Positions 30,844-39,333 of a stretch of DNA of 64,000 bases are shown one piece after another. The position numbers and the translations under genes were made by a program. The notes under the pieces were generated by a model that was not told the DNA's origin, made no database searches, and was given only the letters and a program-made list of their open reading frames with translations. Source of the stretch: F1-120-MAGs118 sp013360535 (GTDB lineage Bacteria > Planctomycetota > UBA1135 > GCA-002686595); assembly GCA_026647215.1 (NCBI GenBank), contig JAPKHC010000018.1, forward strand, positions 124,001 to 188,000. Reading direction: 5' to 3'. Position 1 is the stretch's first letter. Each line of letters opens with the position of its first letter.

Positions 30844-31653
30844 TCAACGCAGGCCAGCGACTCCACGGGCCACCTCGATCTGCCGCCACGGCCGCGAGCG
30901 CCGCTTGTCCTTGTGCACCTCGAGCTCGCACTCGAACTCGTCCGGCCCGCGCCGCCGCAGCGTGGCGTGGGCGCGCAGCGACACGAGCGAGCTCAAGGAC
31001 TCGCTCTTGCGCTCCTTCTCCGTCAGGAACAGCACGGCGAGGTCGTGGCGCTGCGCCTGCGCGACCAGCCGCGACTGCAGCGCCATCGGCACGTCCGCGC
31101 GCAGCCCGAGGTCGGCGACGACGAGCCCGAAGGCGCCCGAGCGCGCGAGCCACTCCGCCGCCACCGCGATCTCGCTCTCGAGCTTGGGGCGCACGATCGG
31201 GAGCGCGCCGAGGTCGACACCGAGGGCGAGCGCATCCGGCGGGTAGAAGCTCGAACGCCGCGACCCGACCCACGCCACCGGCTCGCCGCGCCGCTGCGTG
31301 TCGCACACCAGCGCCAAGGCCCAGCTCAGCGCCGGCCCACCGCGCCACTGCGACAGCTCCGCCAGCCGCCCCGCCAGCTCCGGCCACTCCCAGCGCGCCG
31401 GCCGCGCGTTCGCGCCCACGTCCTCGAGCCGCAGCCGCGCCCGCTCGACCAGCTCCCGCCGCGCCGTCCCTTCGGCCTCCTCCCGGGCCCGCGTCAGGGC
31501 CTCCTGATCCTCTTCCCGCGGGGGAGCGAGCTGGATCACGAACTCCCCGGGCTCCAGTCCGGGCTCGCCCTCGCCGCCCATCCTTTCGTGGCCCTCCCGG
31601 AGGGCCCGTTTTTGCCCCAGCGCCGCCCCGCGCCTCACCTGTCGCCGTTCCAT
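30844..31653 (-). CDS. imuA: ImuA-like RecA/SulA-related mutasome protein
   Basis: The 269 residues show the RecA-like core of ImuA without a well-formed Walker A: LAELSQWRGGPALSWALALV, VAWVGSRRSSFYPPDALALGVDLGALPIVRPK (here read in pieces), the strand FGLVVADLGL, and the basic C-terminus HKDKRRSRPWRQIEVAR. Its order before imuB and dnaE2 is the usual ImuA-ImuB-DnaE2 cassette, in which ImuA links to RecA and activates the translesion complex. The imuB start lies inside its last codons (23-bp overlap), indicating translational coupling. The promoter has a TAGCTT box 6 nt before the ATG and a palindrome-like site in the -35 region. Sequence identity to known ImuA is probably low. Confidence 0.75.
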   Translation of the reverse strand: MERRQVRRGAALGQKRALREGHERMGGEGEPGLEPGEFVIQLAPPREEDQEALTRAREEAEGTARRELVERARLRLEDVGANARPARWEWPELAGRLAELSQWRGGPALSWALALVCDTQRRGEPVAWVGSRRSSFYPPDALALGVDLGALPIVRPKLESEIAVAAEWLARSGAFGLVVADLGLRADVPMALQSRLVAQAQRHDLAVLFLTEKERKSESLSSLVSLRAHATLRRRGPDEFECELEVHKDKRRSRPWRQIEVARGVAGLR

Positions 31654-31659
31654 GCCCCC

Positions 31660-31665
31660 AAGCTA
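31660..31665 (-). promoter_or_regulatory. -10 box TAGCTT, probable leaderless promoter of the imu cassette
   Basis: On the minus strand TAGCTT ends 6 nt before the imuA ATG at 31653. Confidence 0.45.
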
Positions 31666-31678
31666 CCCGAAAATCGGG

Positions 31679-31692
31679 CGAACGTACGGTAT
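31679..31692. promoter_or_regulatory. Candidate SOS/LexA-type site before imuA
   Basis: CGAACGTACGGTAT overlaps the expected -35 region of the imu promoter. It partly resembles the CGAAC-N4-GTTYG SOS box; on the minus strand GTTC-N7-TTTC (from GTTCGCCCGATTTTC) is one base off the alphaproteobacterial GTTC-N7-GTTC box. The LexA site of this organism is unknown, so this is tentative. Confidence 0.25.
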
Positions 31693-31733
31693 CTGAAATG
31701 TAAAGCGAGGCCGGGTGCCTCCGGCCGCCGCCC

Positions 31734-32978
31734 TCAGGGCAACACGGCAAAGCGCAGGGCGTCCGAGCGGTGGGTGGGGAAGCTGGCGCCGGGGTCGCGC
31801 GACCAGAACTGGGCGAAGACCTCGACGCCGGGCTCGAGCAGCGGGTCGACTCCGCCTTGCAGGTGGGCGTTGAAGTCGAAGGCGAACACTCCGCTGCAGT
31901 CCGTGCCTGTGGAGCTTCCACCCGAGTCGAGCAGCGCCGTGCGGCGCAGGGGGCTCGCCACGCACAGGAACCCGCCTTGGTAGGCCGTGGCCCGCGGTCC
32001 GTAGCCGTAGAAGAGCAGGCCCGTACGGTTGTTGAGCGTGTTCGAGCACGTGATCTCGAACGGGACCGCCGCGCTGGCGCTCGCGTTGCCCTCGGCGCCG
32101 ATCGCCGGCGTGCAGCCGAGCGAGTTGACCTGGGCCGTGCAGTACACCGCGAACGGCATCCAGCTCGCGTCGAAGGGCAGCGGACCGATGTCCGCCCGCG
32201 AGCCGTCGGGATCGAGCGGCGCGCTCGGGTCGCCCGCGTCGATGCACGGCGAGGTCGAGCGCAGGTGGAAGTCGCGCGAGGTGAAGCTGCGCACGAGCGG
32301 CGCCACGTCGAGGTTGGTCGAGGGGCCCGAGCCGAGCACGTGGTCGACGACGCAGTACCGGAAGCTGGGCGAGCCCGGCGAATTCGAGTCGACCACGGTC
32401 GGGTGGGAGTTGTTCCACAGGATCGAGTTGGAGACGGTGCCGCTGGGATAGCCGAAGAAACGCGTCGCGTAGCGGCACTCGCTCACCAGGCAGTGCTCGG
32501 CGGAACCACCGTCGAACGCGATGCCGTCCAGCATCGGGGCCCCGAGCACGATGCAGCGCCGCACCCACGCTCCCGTGTCGCAGCTCACGACGCGCGCGTC
32601 CGGCCCTCCGCCGCTCTCCTTGAGGACCGTGAAGCCCTCGAGCGAGCCCGACGCGAACCTGGCCGTGTCCGCGCCGACCGACGCGCAGATCACCGTCGCC
32701 AAAGGGCCGTGGGAGCTGCGCACCGTCAGGGCGCGCCCGAAGGGAACGCTCACGCGACCGACGTAGACGCCGGGAGCCACGAGCACCGTGTCGCCCGCGA
32801 GCGTGGTCGCGGCGTCGACGGCGCTCTGGATCGTCTGGAACGGCGCCGCAGCGGAGCCGTCGCCCCCGGGCGCCGCGTCGGCGTCGACGTGCACCGTGTT
32901 CTGGGGCAGCGCGAGCGCCGTGGAGAGGACGAGGGCCAGCCCAAGACCGACAAGGCCGACACGCCGGATCGCAAGCAT
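31734..32978 (-). CDS. Secreted right-handed beta-helix protein with C-terminal lineage domain
   Basis: The 414-residue protein starts with a signal peptide (MLAIRRVGLVGLGLALVLST, cleaved near ALALPQ). Residues 28-250 are a parallel beta-helix: HVDADAAPGGDGSAAAPFQT, the DUF1565-like entry IQSAVDAATTLAGDTVLVAPGVY, then short beta rungs (RRCIVLGAPMLDGIAFDG, AEHCLVSECRYAT). DFHLRSTSPCIDAGDP closes it. A domain of about 120 residues follows, with GLLFYGYGP, FLCVASPLRRT, CSGVFAFDFNAH, FAQFWSRDPG and SDALRF. This last domain also occurs in the two SUMF1 proteins downstream. No catalytic residues are evident; it may bind polysaccharide or be a surface protein. GGAG stands 8 nt before the ATG. Confidence 0.75.
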   Translation of the reverse strand: MLAIRRVGLVGLGLALVLSTALALPQNTVHVDADAAPGGDGSAAAPFQTIQSAVDAATTLAGDTVLVAPGVYVGRVSVPFGRALTVRSSHGPLATVICASVGADTARFASGSLEGFTVLKESGGGPDARVVSCDTGAWVRRCIVLGAPMLDGIAFDGGSAEHCLVSECRYATRFFGYPSGTVSNSILWNNSHPTVVDSNSPGSPSFRYCVVDHVLGSGPSTNLDVAPLVRSFTSRDFHLRSTSPCIDAGDPSAPLDPDGSRADIGPLPFDASWMPFAVYCTAQVNSLGCTPAIGAEGNASASAAVPFEITCSNTLNNRTGLLFYGYGPRATAYQGGFLCVASPLRRTALLDSGGSSTGTDCSGVFAFDFNAHLQGGVDPLLEPGVEVFAQFWSRDPGASFPTHRSDALRFAVLP

Positions 32979-33331
32979 GGAGAGAGCTCCTGATCTTCGT
33001 GGAAAGCGGAGAAGGATCGGAATCCACAGCGAGCATGCTGTTTCCAGCCTCGGCGTTGGATCCATTCCGAGGCGGCGGCCCGGCCGGAGGGCTGCGCCGG
33101 AAGCGGTGATCCGCTGTCGGGCACCTGCGGGAGCCCTTAGCATGGCCCGCGTTCAGGCCGGGCTCGCTCGACTCCGCGCTGGACCGACTCTTCCCTCCCC
33201 CGAGGCCGTCCCATGCGAATCCTGGCCGCCGTGCCCCGTTCGTCCTTCCGTCCTGTGCGCTGGCGCTCCTGACGCAGCTCGCGCCCGCGCAGTCGACGCC
33301 CGCGAAGGCCGACCCCAAGCCGGGGCACTCG
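32979..33331. other. Divergent 353-bp region with an out-of-frame signal peptide
   Basis: No complete gene lies here. The right part (33213-33331) reads M-R-I-L-A-A-V and then, after a one-base frame change at the CCCC run (33233-33236), FVLPSCALALLTQLAPAQS, a good signal peptide that joins the TPR gene in frame. A TAGCAT box at 33138-33143 could be the promoter. The left part holds the promoter region of the beta-helix gene; I see nothing else in it. Confidence 0.5.
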
Positions 33332-35512
33332 ATGAGGGGGCACGCCTTCGACGAAGGCCCGCGGCAGCGGCCGTGGAAGATGGAGGGCATCGGCAAGGTG
33401 CACTTTCCGATCACGACCAGCGTGCCCGAGGTGCAGGAGTGGTTCGACCAAGGGGTCGCGCTGCTGCACGGGTTCTGGTTCTACGAGGCCGAGCGCTCGT
33501 TCCGCTGGTGCGTGAAGCTCGATCCGGAGTGCGCGATGGCGTACTGGGGGCTCGCGTTGTCGGTCGAGCGTTCCGAGGGCCGTGGCGATGCGCTGCTCGC
33601 CGAGGCCGTCAAGCGCAAGCACAAGGTGAGCGAGCGCGAGCGGCTGTGGATCGAGGCGTGGGTCGACGCGCAGGCGCCGTGGCTCGAGGGGCGTTTCGCG
33701 GACCAGCTGAAGCTGCAGGGGCCGGAGGCGGAGAAGGAGCACTACCGCGGGCTGCTCGAGCGGCTCGAGCACCTCGTGCTGCAGTATCCCGATGACCTCG
33801 AGGCGAAGTCGTTCTACATCCTCGCGTCGCTGTGGACCGGAACGCGCGTCGCCAACGATGCGCTGATCCAGCAGGTGCTCGCGAAGGCGCCGGAGCATCC
33901 GGGCGCGCACCACTACCGCATCCACAACTGGGATGACTGCGAGGAAGGCGGCGTCGCGCTGCAGAGCTGCAAGGTGTACGGCCGCATCGCGCCCGAGGTC
34001 GGCCACGCGCGGCACATGCCCGGCCACGTCTACAGCGGCCTCGGCATGTGGCGCGAGGCCGCGATCTGGATGGAGTCGGCGACGCGCCTCGAGCTGCGCC
34101 AGATGCGCGACCAGAACCTGTTCCCGTTCGACTACTGGAACTACGCGCACAACCGCAACTACCTCTCGTACATCCAGGAGCAGCAGGGGCTCGTCGCGCA
34201 GGCGCTCGTCGGCGCGCGCACGCTGCTCGCGTCACCTTCCAATCCGCCGCGGCTTTCGAAGGAAAACCGCGATCAGGGCGACTTTGCGCCCGGGGACTAC
34301 GTGCAGGGACACGGGATGGCGGCGCTCGTGCGCTGCCTGCTCAAGTTCGAGCGCTGGGAGGAGATCCTGCGCGAGGACTCGATCCCTTGGCCGGAGGGTG
34401 GGCCGTACGAGATCCAGCGCAAGTACGCCGAAGCGCTCGCGCACCTCGGCCAAGGCGACGTCGACAAGGCGCTCGAGCGCGCGAAGGAGCTCGGCGAGCT
34501 CGCGCAAGACGGCGAGGACGAATACCTGAAGGGCCTCGCGAAGCGGCGTTTCCGCGAGGTCGACGCGCTGCTCGATGTGCGCATGGAGCGCGTGCTCGAG
34601 GGCCTGTCGGAACTCGAGACGCTCGCGCGCGAGCAGGCCGAGAACTTCCGCGAGGAGGACGATCCGCCGGATGATCGTGGCGTGCTCTACGGCATCCTCG
34701 GCGAGCTGCACCTCGAGCTCGGCAACCCCGGTCTGTCGCTCGCGTGCTTCGAGAAGCACATGAAACTCGTGCGCAACGACGGTTTCGCGCTCTCGGGCCT
34801 CGCACGCGCGCACGCCGCGCTCGGACACAAGGACGAGGCGACGCGCGCCTGGGGGCGGCTGCAATACGTGTGGCAGCACGCCGATTCCGGGCTGCGCTGG
34901 TTCGAGGCCGCGCGCGCGCTCGGGCTGCAGTCGAAGCCGATCGACGAGTCGCCGGAAGTGCAGCGCGAGTACGACTCGGACGCGCTCGCGGGCGAAGGGC
35001 CGCTCGCGTGGGAACCTTCAGCCGCGCCCACGCTCGACGCGCTCGATGCCGAGGGCCAGCACGTGACGCTCGCCGACCTGCGCGGTCGCAACGTCGTGCT
35101 CGTGTTCTACCTCGGAGGCAGCTGCGTGCACTGCGTCGAGGAACTCGCGGCGCTCGGCGCACGCTCCGAGGAGTTCGCCGCGCTCGACACGACGCTCGTC
35201 GCCGTCAGCGCCGACGCGCCGGACGAGCTCGCGAAGCCTGAGTCGTTCCACGGGCTCGACCTGCGGCTGCTCTCGGACGCCAAGCACGAGAACGCGCGCC
35301 GCTTCCGCGCCTGGGACGACTTCGAGGACCTCGCGCTGCACGCGACGCTGCTCATCGACCGCGAAGGCCGCCTGCGCTGGGCGCGCATCGGCGGCGACCC
35401 GTGGGACGACGCCGACTTCCTGCTGCGCGAGATCGAGCGCTGGGGCAAGGTTTCCGCCGCGATTCCGGCCTCCAGCCCGATCGAGCCCGCCGCTTCACCT
35501 CGCGCGCGCTGA
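33332..35512 (+). CDS. TPR protein with C-terminal thioredoxin/AhpC-TSA domain
   Basis: The 726 residues from the ATG at 33332 comprise about 540 residues of tetratricopeptide-type helices, then a redoxin domain from about residue 570: LDAEGQHVTLADLRGRNVVL, FYLGGSCVHCVEELAAL with a C-x-x-C pair (Cys598, Cys601), VAVSADAPDELA and a TLLIDREGRLRWARIGG strand. TPR motifs include WFDQGVALLHGFWFYEAERS and HARHMPGHVYSGLGMWREAA, as in a family of large planctomycete and acidobacterial TPR proteins. It probably works outside the cytoplasm: a signal peptide lies upstream in another frame (33213-33331), out of register by one base at a CCCC run. The true start is therefore likely 33213 if that base is missing by error. 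Confidence 0.75.
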   Translation: MRGHAFDEGPRQRPWKMEGIGKVHFPITTSVPEVQEWFDQGVALLHGFWFYEAERSFRWCVKLDPECAMAYWGLALSVERSEGRGDALLAEAVKRKHKVSERERLWIEAWVDAQAPWLEGRFADQLKLQGPEAEKEHYRGLLERLEHLVLQYPDDLEAKSFYILASLWTGTRVANDALIQQVLAKAPEHPGAHHYRIHNWDDCEEGGVALQSCKVYGRIAPEVGHARHMPGHVYSGLGMWREAAIWMESATRLELRQMRDQNLFPFDYWNYAHNRNYLSYIQEQQGLVAQALVGARTLLASPSNPPRLSKENRDQGDFAPGDYVQGHGMAALVRCLLKFERWEEILREDSIPWPEGGPYEIQRKYAEALAHLGQGDVDKALERAKELGELAQDGEDEYLKGLAKRRFREVDALLDVRMERVLEGLSELETLAREQAENFREEDDPPDDRGVLYGILGELHLELGNPGLSLACFEKHMKLVRNDGFALSGLARAHAALGHKDEATRAWGRLQYVWQHADSGLRWFEAARALGLQSKPIDESPEVQREYDSDALAGEGPLAWEPSAAPTLDALDAEGQHVTLADLRGRNVVLVFYLGGSCVHCVEELAALGARSEEFAALDTTLVAVSADAPDELAKPESFHGLDLRLLSDAKHENARRFRAWDDFEDLALHATLLIDREGRLRWARIGGDPWDDADFLLREIERWGKVSAAIPASSPIEPAASPRAR

Positions 35513-35536
35513 ACGCCGCGACGCGGGCGCCGCGCT

Positions 35537-36463
35537 CTACTTTTCGCCTTCGCGCCGGAAGTCGAAGCGCCGCGGCGTGCCGCCTTTCATGTAGCCGATC
35601 GTCGCGCTCAGTCCGCCGTCGGCGGAGAGCTCGTAGACGATGCGCTTGGGGTAGTCGTGGCGCGGGTTGTCGAACACGGCACGCTGCGCGCCGATTTCCG
35701 TGAGCACGAACTCGGTCGGTGCGGCGCCGCCGGGTTGTGCGACGTAGACGAGCCCGCCCTCGCGCTCGACCACGCGCAGGTACTCGAAGGCGTTCATCTT
35801 GCCGCTCGTGTTGATCGTGCGTGACACCGCGAGCATCGCGCCGCCCGCGGGCGGGCTCCAACGCTCCTCGATCGAAGACCCCGAGCTGCGCTTGCCGACC
35901 CACGCGCCGGAGAGCCAGCCGAGGTCGCCGATCGTGGCCTTCGCGGGAGCGGGCAGCGGAATGTCCTGCGCATGGCGGTACAGACCGATCGATTCGTTCA
36001 CGACCGGCGGCTCGACCACGACGGTCACGAGCAATCCTTCGGCCGTGGGGCGGAAGCTGCGCCGGATGCGCTCGATCGAGCCGGGCGAAGCGCCCTTGAG
36101 GCGCTCGAACGCGACCTCGTACTCAAACGTGCCGTCCTTCCACGAGCCGCGGTAGCGCGAGATCGTCTCCGGCTCCTTGACCTCGGTGACCGAGCCGTCG
36201 AGCGCGACCCGCACGTCCCGATGCCCGGAGCCGTGACCGTTGAGCACGATCGCGCCGTCTTCGACGCGCAGCGAGAACTTCGACGACATCGGCGGACTGA
36301 TCTGCTCGAGCGTGCGCCCCGCGGTCCGGTCCTCGAGCCACAGCCACTCGCCGTCGACCGCGCGAACGGCGTCGGCTTGCGGCGAGCCCGCGCCCAGCGC
36401 GAGGCCCGCGCACAGGCTCGCGAGAAACACGACCGCTGCCGCCCACCAGTTCCGGATCTGCAT
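35537..36463 (-). CDS. Secreted DUF6265 domain protein
   Basis: The 308 residues start with a signal peptide (MQIRNWWAAAVVFLASLCAG, cleavage near ALGAG). An N-terminal region of about 140 residues (VDGEWLWLEDRTAGRTLEQI, FSLRVEDGAIVLNG) looks like a beta-rich domain of unknown type. The C-terminal 120 residues match DUF6265: IGDLGWLSGAWVGKRSS, IEERWSPPAGGAMLAVSRT, VFDNPRHDYPKRIVYEL and a closing RRFDFRREG. The family is lipocalin-like in outline and of unknown function. It is convergent with the TPR-thioredoxin gene. A TAGGAT box on the minus strand (36493-36498) precedes the ATG by 29 nt. Confidence 0.75.
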   Translation of the reverse strand: MQIRNWWAAAVVFLASLCAGLALGAGSPQADAVRAVDGEWLWLEDRTAGRTLEQISPPMSSKFSLRVEDGAIVLNGHGSGHRDVRVALDGSVTEVKEPETISRYRGSWKDGTFEYEVAFERLKGASPGSIERIRRSFRPTAEGLLVTVVVEPPVVNESIGLYRHAQDIPLPAPAKATIGDLGWLSGAWVGKRSSGSSIEERWSPPAGGAMLAVSRTINTSGKMNAFEYLRVVEREGGLVYVAQPGGAAPTEFVLTEIGAQRAVFDNPRHDYPKRIVYELSADGGLSATIGYMKGGTPRRFDFRREGEK

Positions 36464-36602
36464 CTGAGGAGTCCCCTTGTTGCGTGCCCGCCGGATCCTA
36501 CGGAGCCGCGCCCGGATCCGCTCCTTCCGCCTCGCGACGACACGGACGCGGCCGCGCTCGACGCTGGGGGGGCGGGGCCAGCGGCGATCGCGGGGGATTC
36601 GG

Positions 36603-36822
36603 GTAGGCTGCTTGTGGCCGAGGATTCCCCGGTCGGAGGCGCTGCCGAGGGGCGGTCGCTCTCGACGGCCTCGGCAGGCAGGCACAAGGAGGACCTCGCA
36701 TGACTCGCTTCGCTGCACTCGCTCGGGCCACGCTCGGCACCACGTTTCTCGTCGCTACCTCGCAGCTCGCCGCCGCGCAGCAGTGCTGCAACGGCAACGT
36801 CTCGAGCTACTGCACCGCCGGT
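36603..36822 (+). repeat. 5' module, copy 1 (promoter, leader hairpin, signal peptide)
   Basis: About 220 bp are nearly identical to 39113-39333 (about three substitutions and one G indel), while the flanks differ. The module holds a TAGGCT box, a leader hairpin (CTGCCGAGG 36642-36650 with CCTCGGCAG 36669-36677), the ribosome-binding site AAGGAGGA, and codons 1-41 of the SUMF1 gene. Identity stops sharply at the GCCGGT codons. Confidence 0.85.
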
Positions 36823-38107
36823 CGTCGGCTTCGTGCTCACGATCGACGACGTTCCCGGGCAGCGTGCGGGGACGATCTTCTACGGCTTCAACGTCGCGAC
36901 CCAGCCGTGGGCGCCGCTCAGCACGAGCTACCTCTGCGTCAGCGCTCCCACGCAGCGCACGGGCAGCCAGTTGAGCGGCGGTTCCGCCGGTGCGTGCGAT
37001 GGCAGCCTGAGCCTCGATCTCAACGCATGGATCTCGACGCACCCGGCCGCGCTCGGCGCGCCGTTCGCGCCGGGACAGACGCTGCGGGCGCAGGGCTGGT
37101 ATCGCGACCCCGCGGCACCGGGGAAGACGAACCTGTCCGATGCGCTCGAGTTCACGCTCTGCGCCGGGCCGGGCGACAACGTCCCGCCGGTGTTCACGAG
37201 CTGCGCGCCCGACCAGACGCACCCGGCGCAATTCCCGTGCGTCGGAGTCGTGCCCGACTTCACCGCTGGCGTGGCCGTGGCCGACGCCTGCACGAACGTG
37301 ACGGTGTGGCAGGTGCCGGCCGTGGGGACCTGGACGTCGCTCGGGCGAACGACGGTCACGGTCTTCGCGCGGGACGTCGCAGGGAACGTCGCGAGCTGCG
37401 ACGCCGTGCTCACGATCACGGCCTCTCCCGCCTGCTCCACACCGTTCGGTTTTTCCCTCGTCCAGCCGGGCACGTTCCAGATGGGGGAGGTCGGCGTCGC
37501 GGAGCCCGTGCGGCAGGTCACGATCAGCTACCCGTTCTGGATCGCGCAGAAGGAAGTCACGCAGGCGCAACTCGGCGACCACACGAACTACGGCTTCCCG
37601 GGTTGGCCGAATTTCCCGGCCGAAAATGTCACTTGGGGACGTGCGAGAAGTTACTGCTCCGGCCTGACGTACGCGGCCAACCAGGCCGGTCTGCTGCCGC
37701 TGGGTTACGAGTACCGACTTCCGACCGAGGCCGAGTGGGAGTACGCCTGCCGCGGAGGCACGCAGAGCTCCTGGAACGTCGGTTCGTCGCTCAATTGCCA
37801 GCAGGCCAACCACAACCTGTGCGTGGCCGAACCCACCAACGTCGGTTCCTATCCGCCCAACGCCCTCGGCCTGCGCGACTTGCACGGCAACGTCTGGGAG
37901 TGGTGCCTCGATTCGTTCGCGCCGTACAGCGCCGGTGACGTGACCGATCCGTTCGTGACGGGCGGCTCGCAACGTGTGCTGCGCGGAGGGAGCTGGTTCG
38001 ACAACCCGCTGCTGTGCCGCTCCGCACATCGTTTCCAGTTCAACCCCGTGAACCCCAACAACTCGATCGGCTTCCGCGTCGTGCTGGCGCCCATCCGCAC
38101 TCCCTGA
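36700..38107 (+). pseudogene. Secreted SUMF1/HYR-domain protein 1, single-base frameshift near residue 41
   Basis: From the ATG at 36700 a signal peptide (MTRFAALARATLGTTFLVAT) and a Cys-rich start (QQCCNGNVSSYCTAG) are read, then the frame runs into unrelated sequence. The rest of the protein is in the +1 frame. Deleting the T at 36822 gives one frame of 468 residues. The order is: signal; a lineage domain (GTIFYGFN, YLCVSAPTQRT, LDLNAWIS, GWYRDP, LSDALEF); an HYR-like domain (DNVPPVFTSCAPD to DVAGNVASCDAVLT); a SUMF1 domain (PGTFQMGEVG, RLPTEAEWEYACRGG, LHGNVWEWCLDS, VLRGGSWFDN, GFRVVLAPI). The first FGE active-site Cys after RGGSW is absent, so it is unlikely to activate sulfatases. Expression needs frameshifting, or the base is an error. 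Confidence 0.75.
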
Positions 38108-38149
38108 AGCCCGGGGCGAGCGCAGGCGCCGGGCGGCACGCCGGTCTCG

Positions 38150-38980
38150 TCACCGCGCTTCGCGCACGAGCACGTTGCGCGAGTACAGGAGCTCGAATCC
38201 CTGCCGCTGGACGTTCTGCTGGGACCTCGAGCCCGGTTGGGTCGTGACGACGGCGATGCGGCAGCCGTCGCGGGCGGCGTCGGCGAGTCGACGCTCGAGC
38301 AGGGCGCTCTGCACGCCTCGCCGGCGCAGGGCGGGCAAGGTCGAAGCTCCGCAGAGCTGCGCGATGCCGTCGAACACGCGCATCGTCCCGCCTCCCGCGG
38401 GACGCCCGTCGACGGTCGCGAAGTAACGCACGACATGTTCCGCCTGCGCGAAGTCGCGGATGACGCGCTCGAGCACCTCGCGGCCGAATTCCTGGTGCGC
38501 GGCGACCCCCTGCGTGTCCGGCACGGCGAAGCCCGTGACCACCACGTCCAGCCACGCGTCGATCGCTTGCGGTTCGGAGCGTTCGATCCGCACGTCGCCG
38601 TGCGCCGGTGGCGCGGTGAAGCCCGTCAGGTCGCGGCCGAGCACGTTCTCGACGCCGACCAGCTCGTAGCCCCGACAGGTCAGCCAGCGCGCGATCTTCG
38701 GGTCGGCCAGCGTCGCGAGCTCGACCTGCACGCTGGCTCCGCGGCGCGCGTGCTCGCGCTCGATGGCCTCGAAGGCCCGCTCGTCGAAGGCGGCCGCGAA
38801 TCCAAGTCCGCAGACCTTGTTCAGGGGCGAGCCGGGCTCGGTGCACGCGGCCACGCCGCCACTGACGGGCTCCACGAACACACCCTCGAGCCTGCGCGCG
38901 ACGCTCGTGCACGCGTCGAGGAGCAGACGCGCTTCGGCGCGTTCGATGCGCGCGGCGAGCTCGAGATCACAGAACGGCAT
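38150..38980 (-). CDS. GNAT-family N-acetyltransferase
   Basis: The 276 residues have two GNAT-like halves. The C-terminal half is canonical: ATVDGRPAGGGTMRVFDGIAQLCG (beta-strands 2-4, read in parts), then the acetyl-CoA loop TLPALRRRGVQSALLERRLADA with the R-R-G-V-Q pyrophosphate-binding signature, and VVTTQPGSRSQQNVQRQGF, where the Asn helix lies, ending in LYSRNVLVRE. The N-terminal half (about residues 25-130) has a similar length but lost the CoA loop, as in many fused GNATs. The acceptor is unknown. The gene sits between the two SUMF1 genes on the opposite strand. Its promoter box (TAGGGT) ends 6 nt before the ATG. Confidence 0.8.
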   Translation of the reverse strand: MPFCDLELAARIERAEARLLLDACTSVARRLEGVFVEPVSGGVAACTEPGSPLNKVCGLGFAAAFDERAFEAIEREHARRGASVQVELATLADPKIARWLTCRGYELVGVENVLGRDLTGFTAPPAHGDVRIERSEPQAIDAWLDVVVTGFAVPDTQGVAAHQEFGREVLERVIRDFAQAEHVVRYFATVDGRPAGGGTMRVFDGIAQLCGASTLPALRRRGVQSALLERRLADAARDGCRIAVVTTQPGSRSQQNVQRQGFELLYSRNVLVREAR

Positions 38981-38986
38981 CGTGGC

Positions 38987-38992
38987 ACCCTA
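38987..38992 (-). promoter_or_regulatory. -10 box TAGGGT, probable leaderless promoter
   Basis: On the minus strand TAGGGT ends 6 nt before the ATG at 38980 of the acetyltransferase gene. Confidence 0.45.
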
Positions 38993-39112
38993 GCGTCCCC
39001 AGGCCCCGACGGAGCACACCAGCTCGGCGGCCGCGCCCGGCTCGGCGAGCCTCGAATCGGACGGCGTCTTCCGACGCTCCCGCGGTCCGGCGGCGAAGGT
39101 CGGGCGCTTGGA

Positions 39113-39333
39113 GTAGGCTGCTCGCGGCCGAGGATTCCCCGGTCGGAGGCGCTGCCGAGGGGGCGGTCGCTCTCGACGGCCTCGGCAGGCAGACACAAGG
39201 AGGACCTCGCATGACTCGCTTCGCTGCACTCGCTCGGGCCACGCTCGGCACCACGTTTCTCGTCGCTACCTCGCAGCTCGCCGCCGCGCAGCAGTGCTGC
39301 AACGGCAACGTCTCGAGCTACTGCACCGCCGGT
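39113..39333 (+). repeat. 5' module, copy 2
   Basis: This is the second copy of the promoter/leader/signal-peptide module. It has TAGGCT (39114-39119), the hairpin arms CTGCCGAGG (39152-39160) and CCTCGGCAG (39180-39188), AAGGAGGA, and the first 41 codons. It differs from copy 1 by a few bases, including GGGGG in place of GGGG within the hairpin. Confidence 0.85.

Noticed and set aside
36700..37938. Long frame continuing from the SUMF1-1 signal peptide as a real, different protein
   Set aside because: After residue 41 it is Arg/Ala-rich shadow sequence, whereas the +1 frame carries lineage, HYR and SUMF1 domains.
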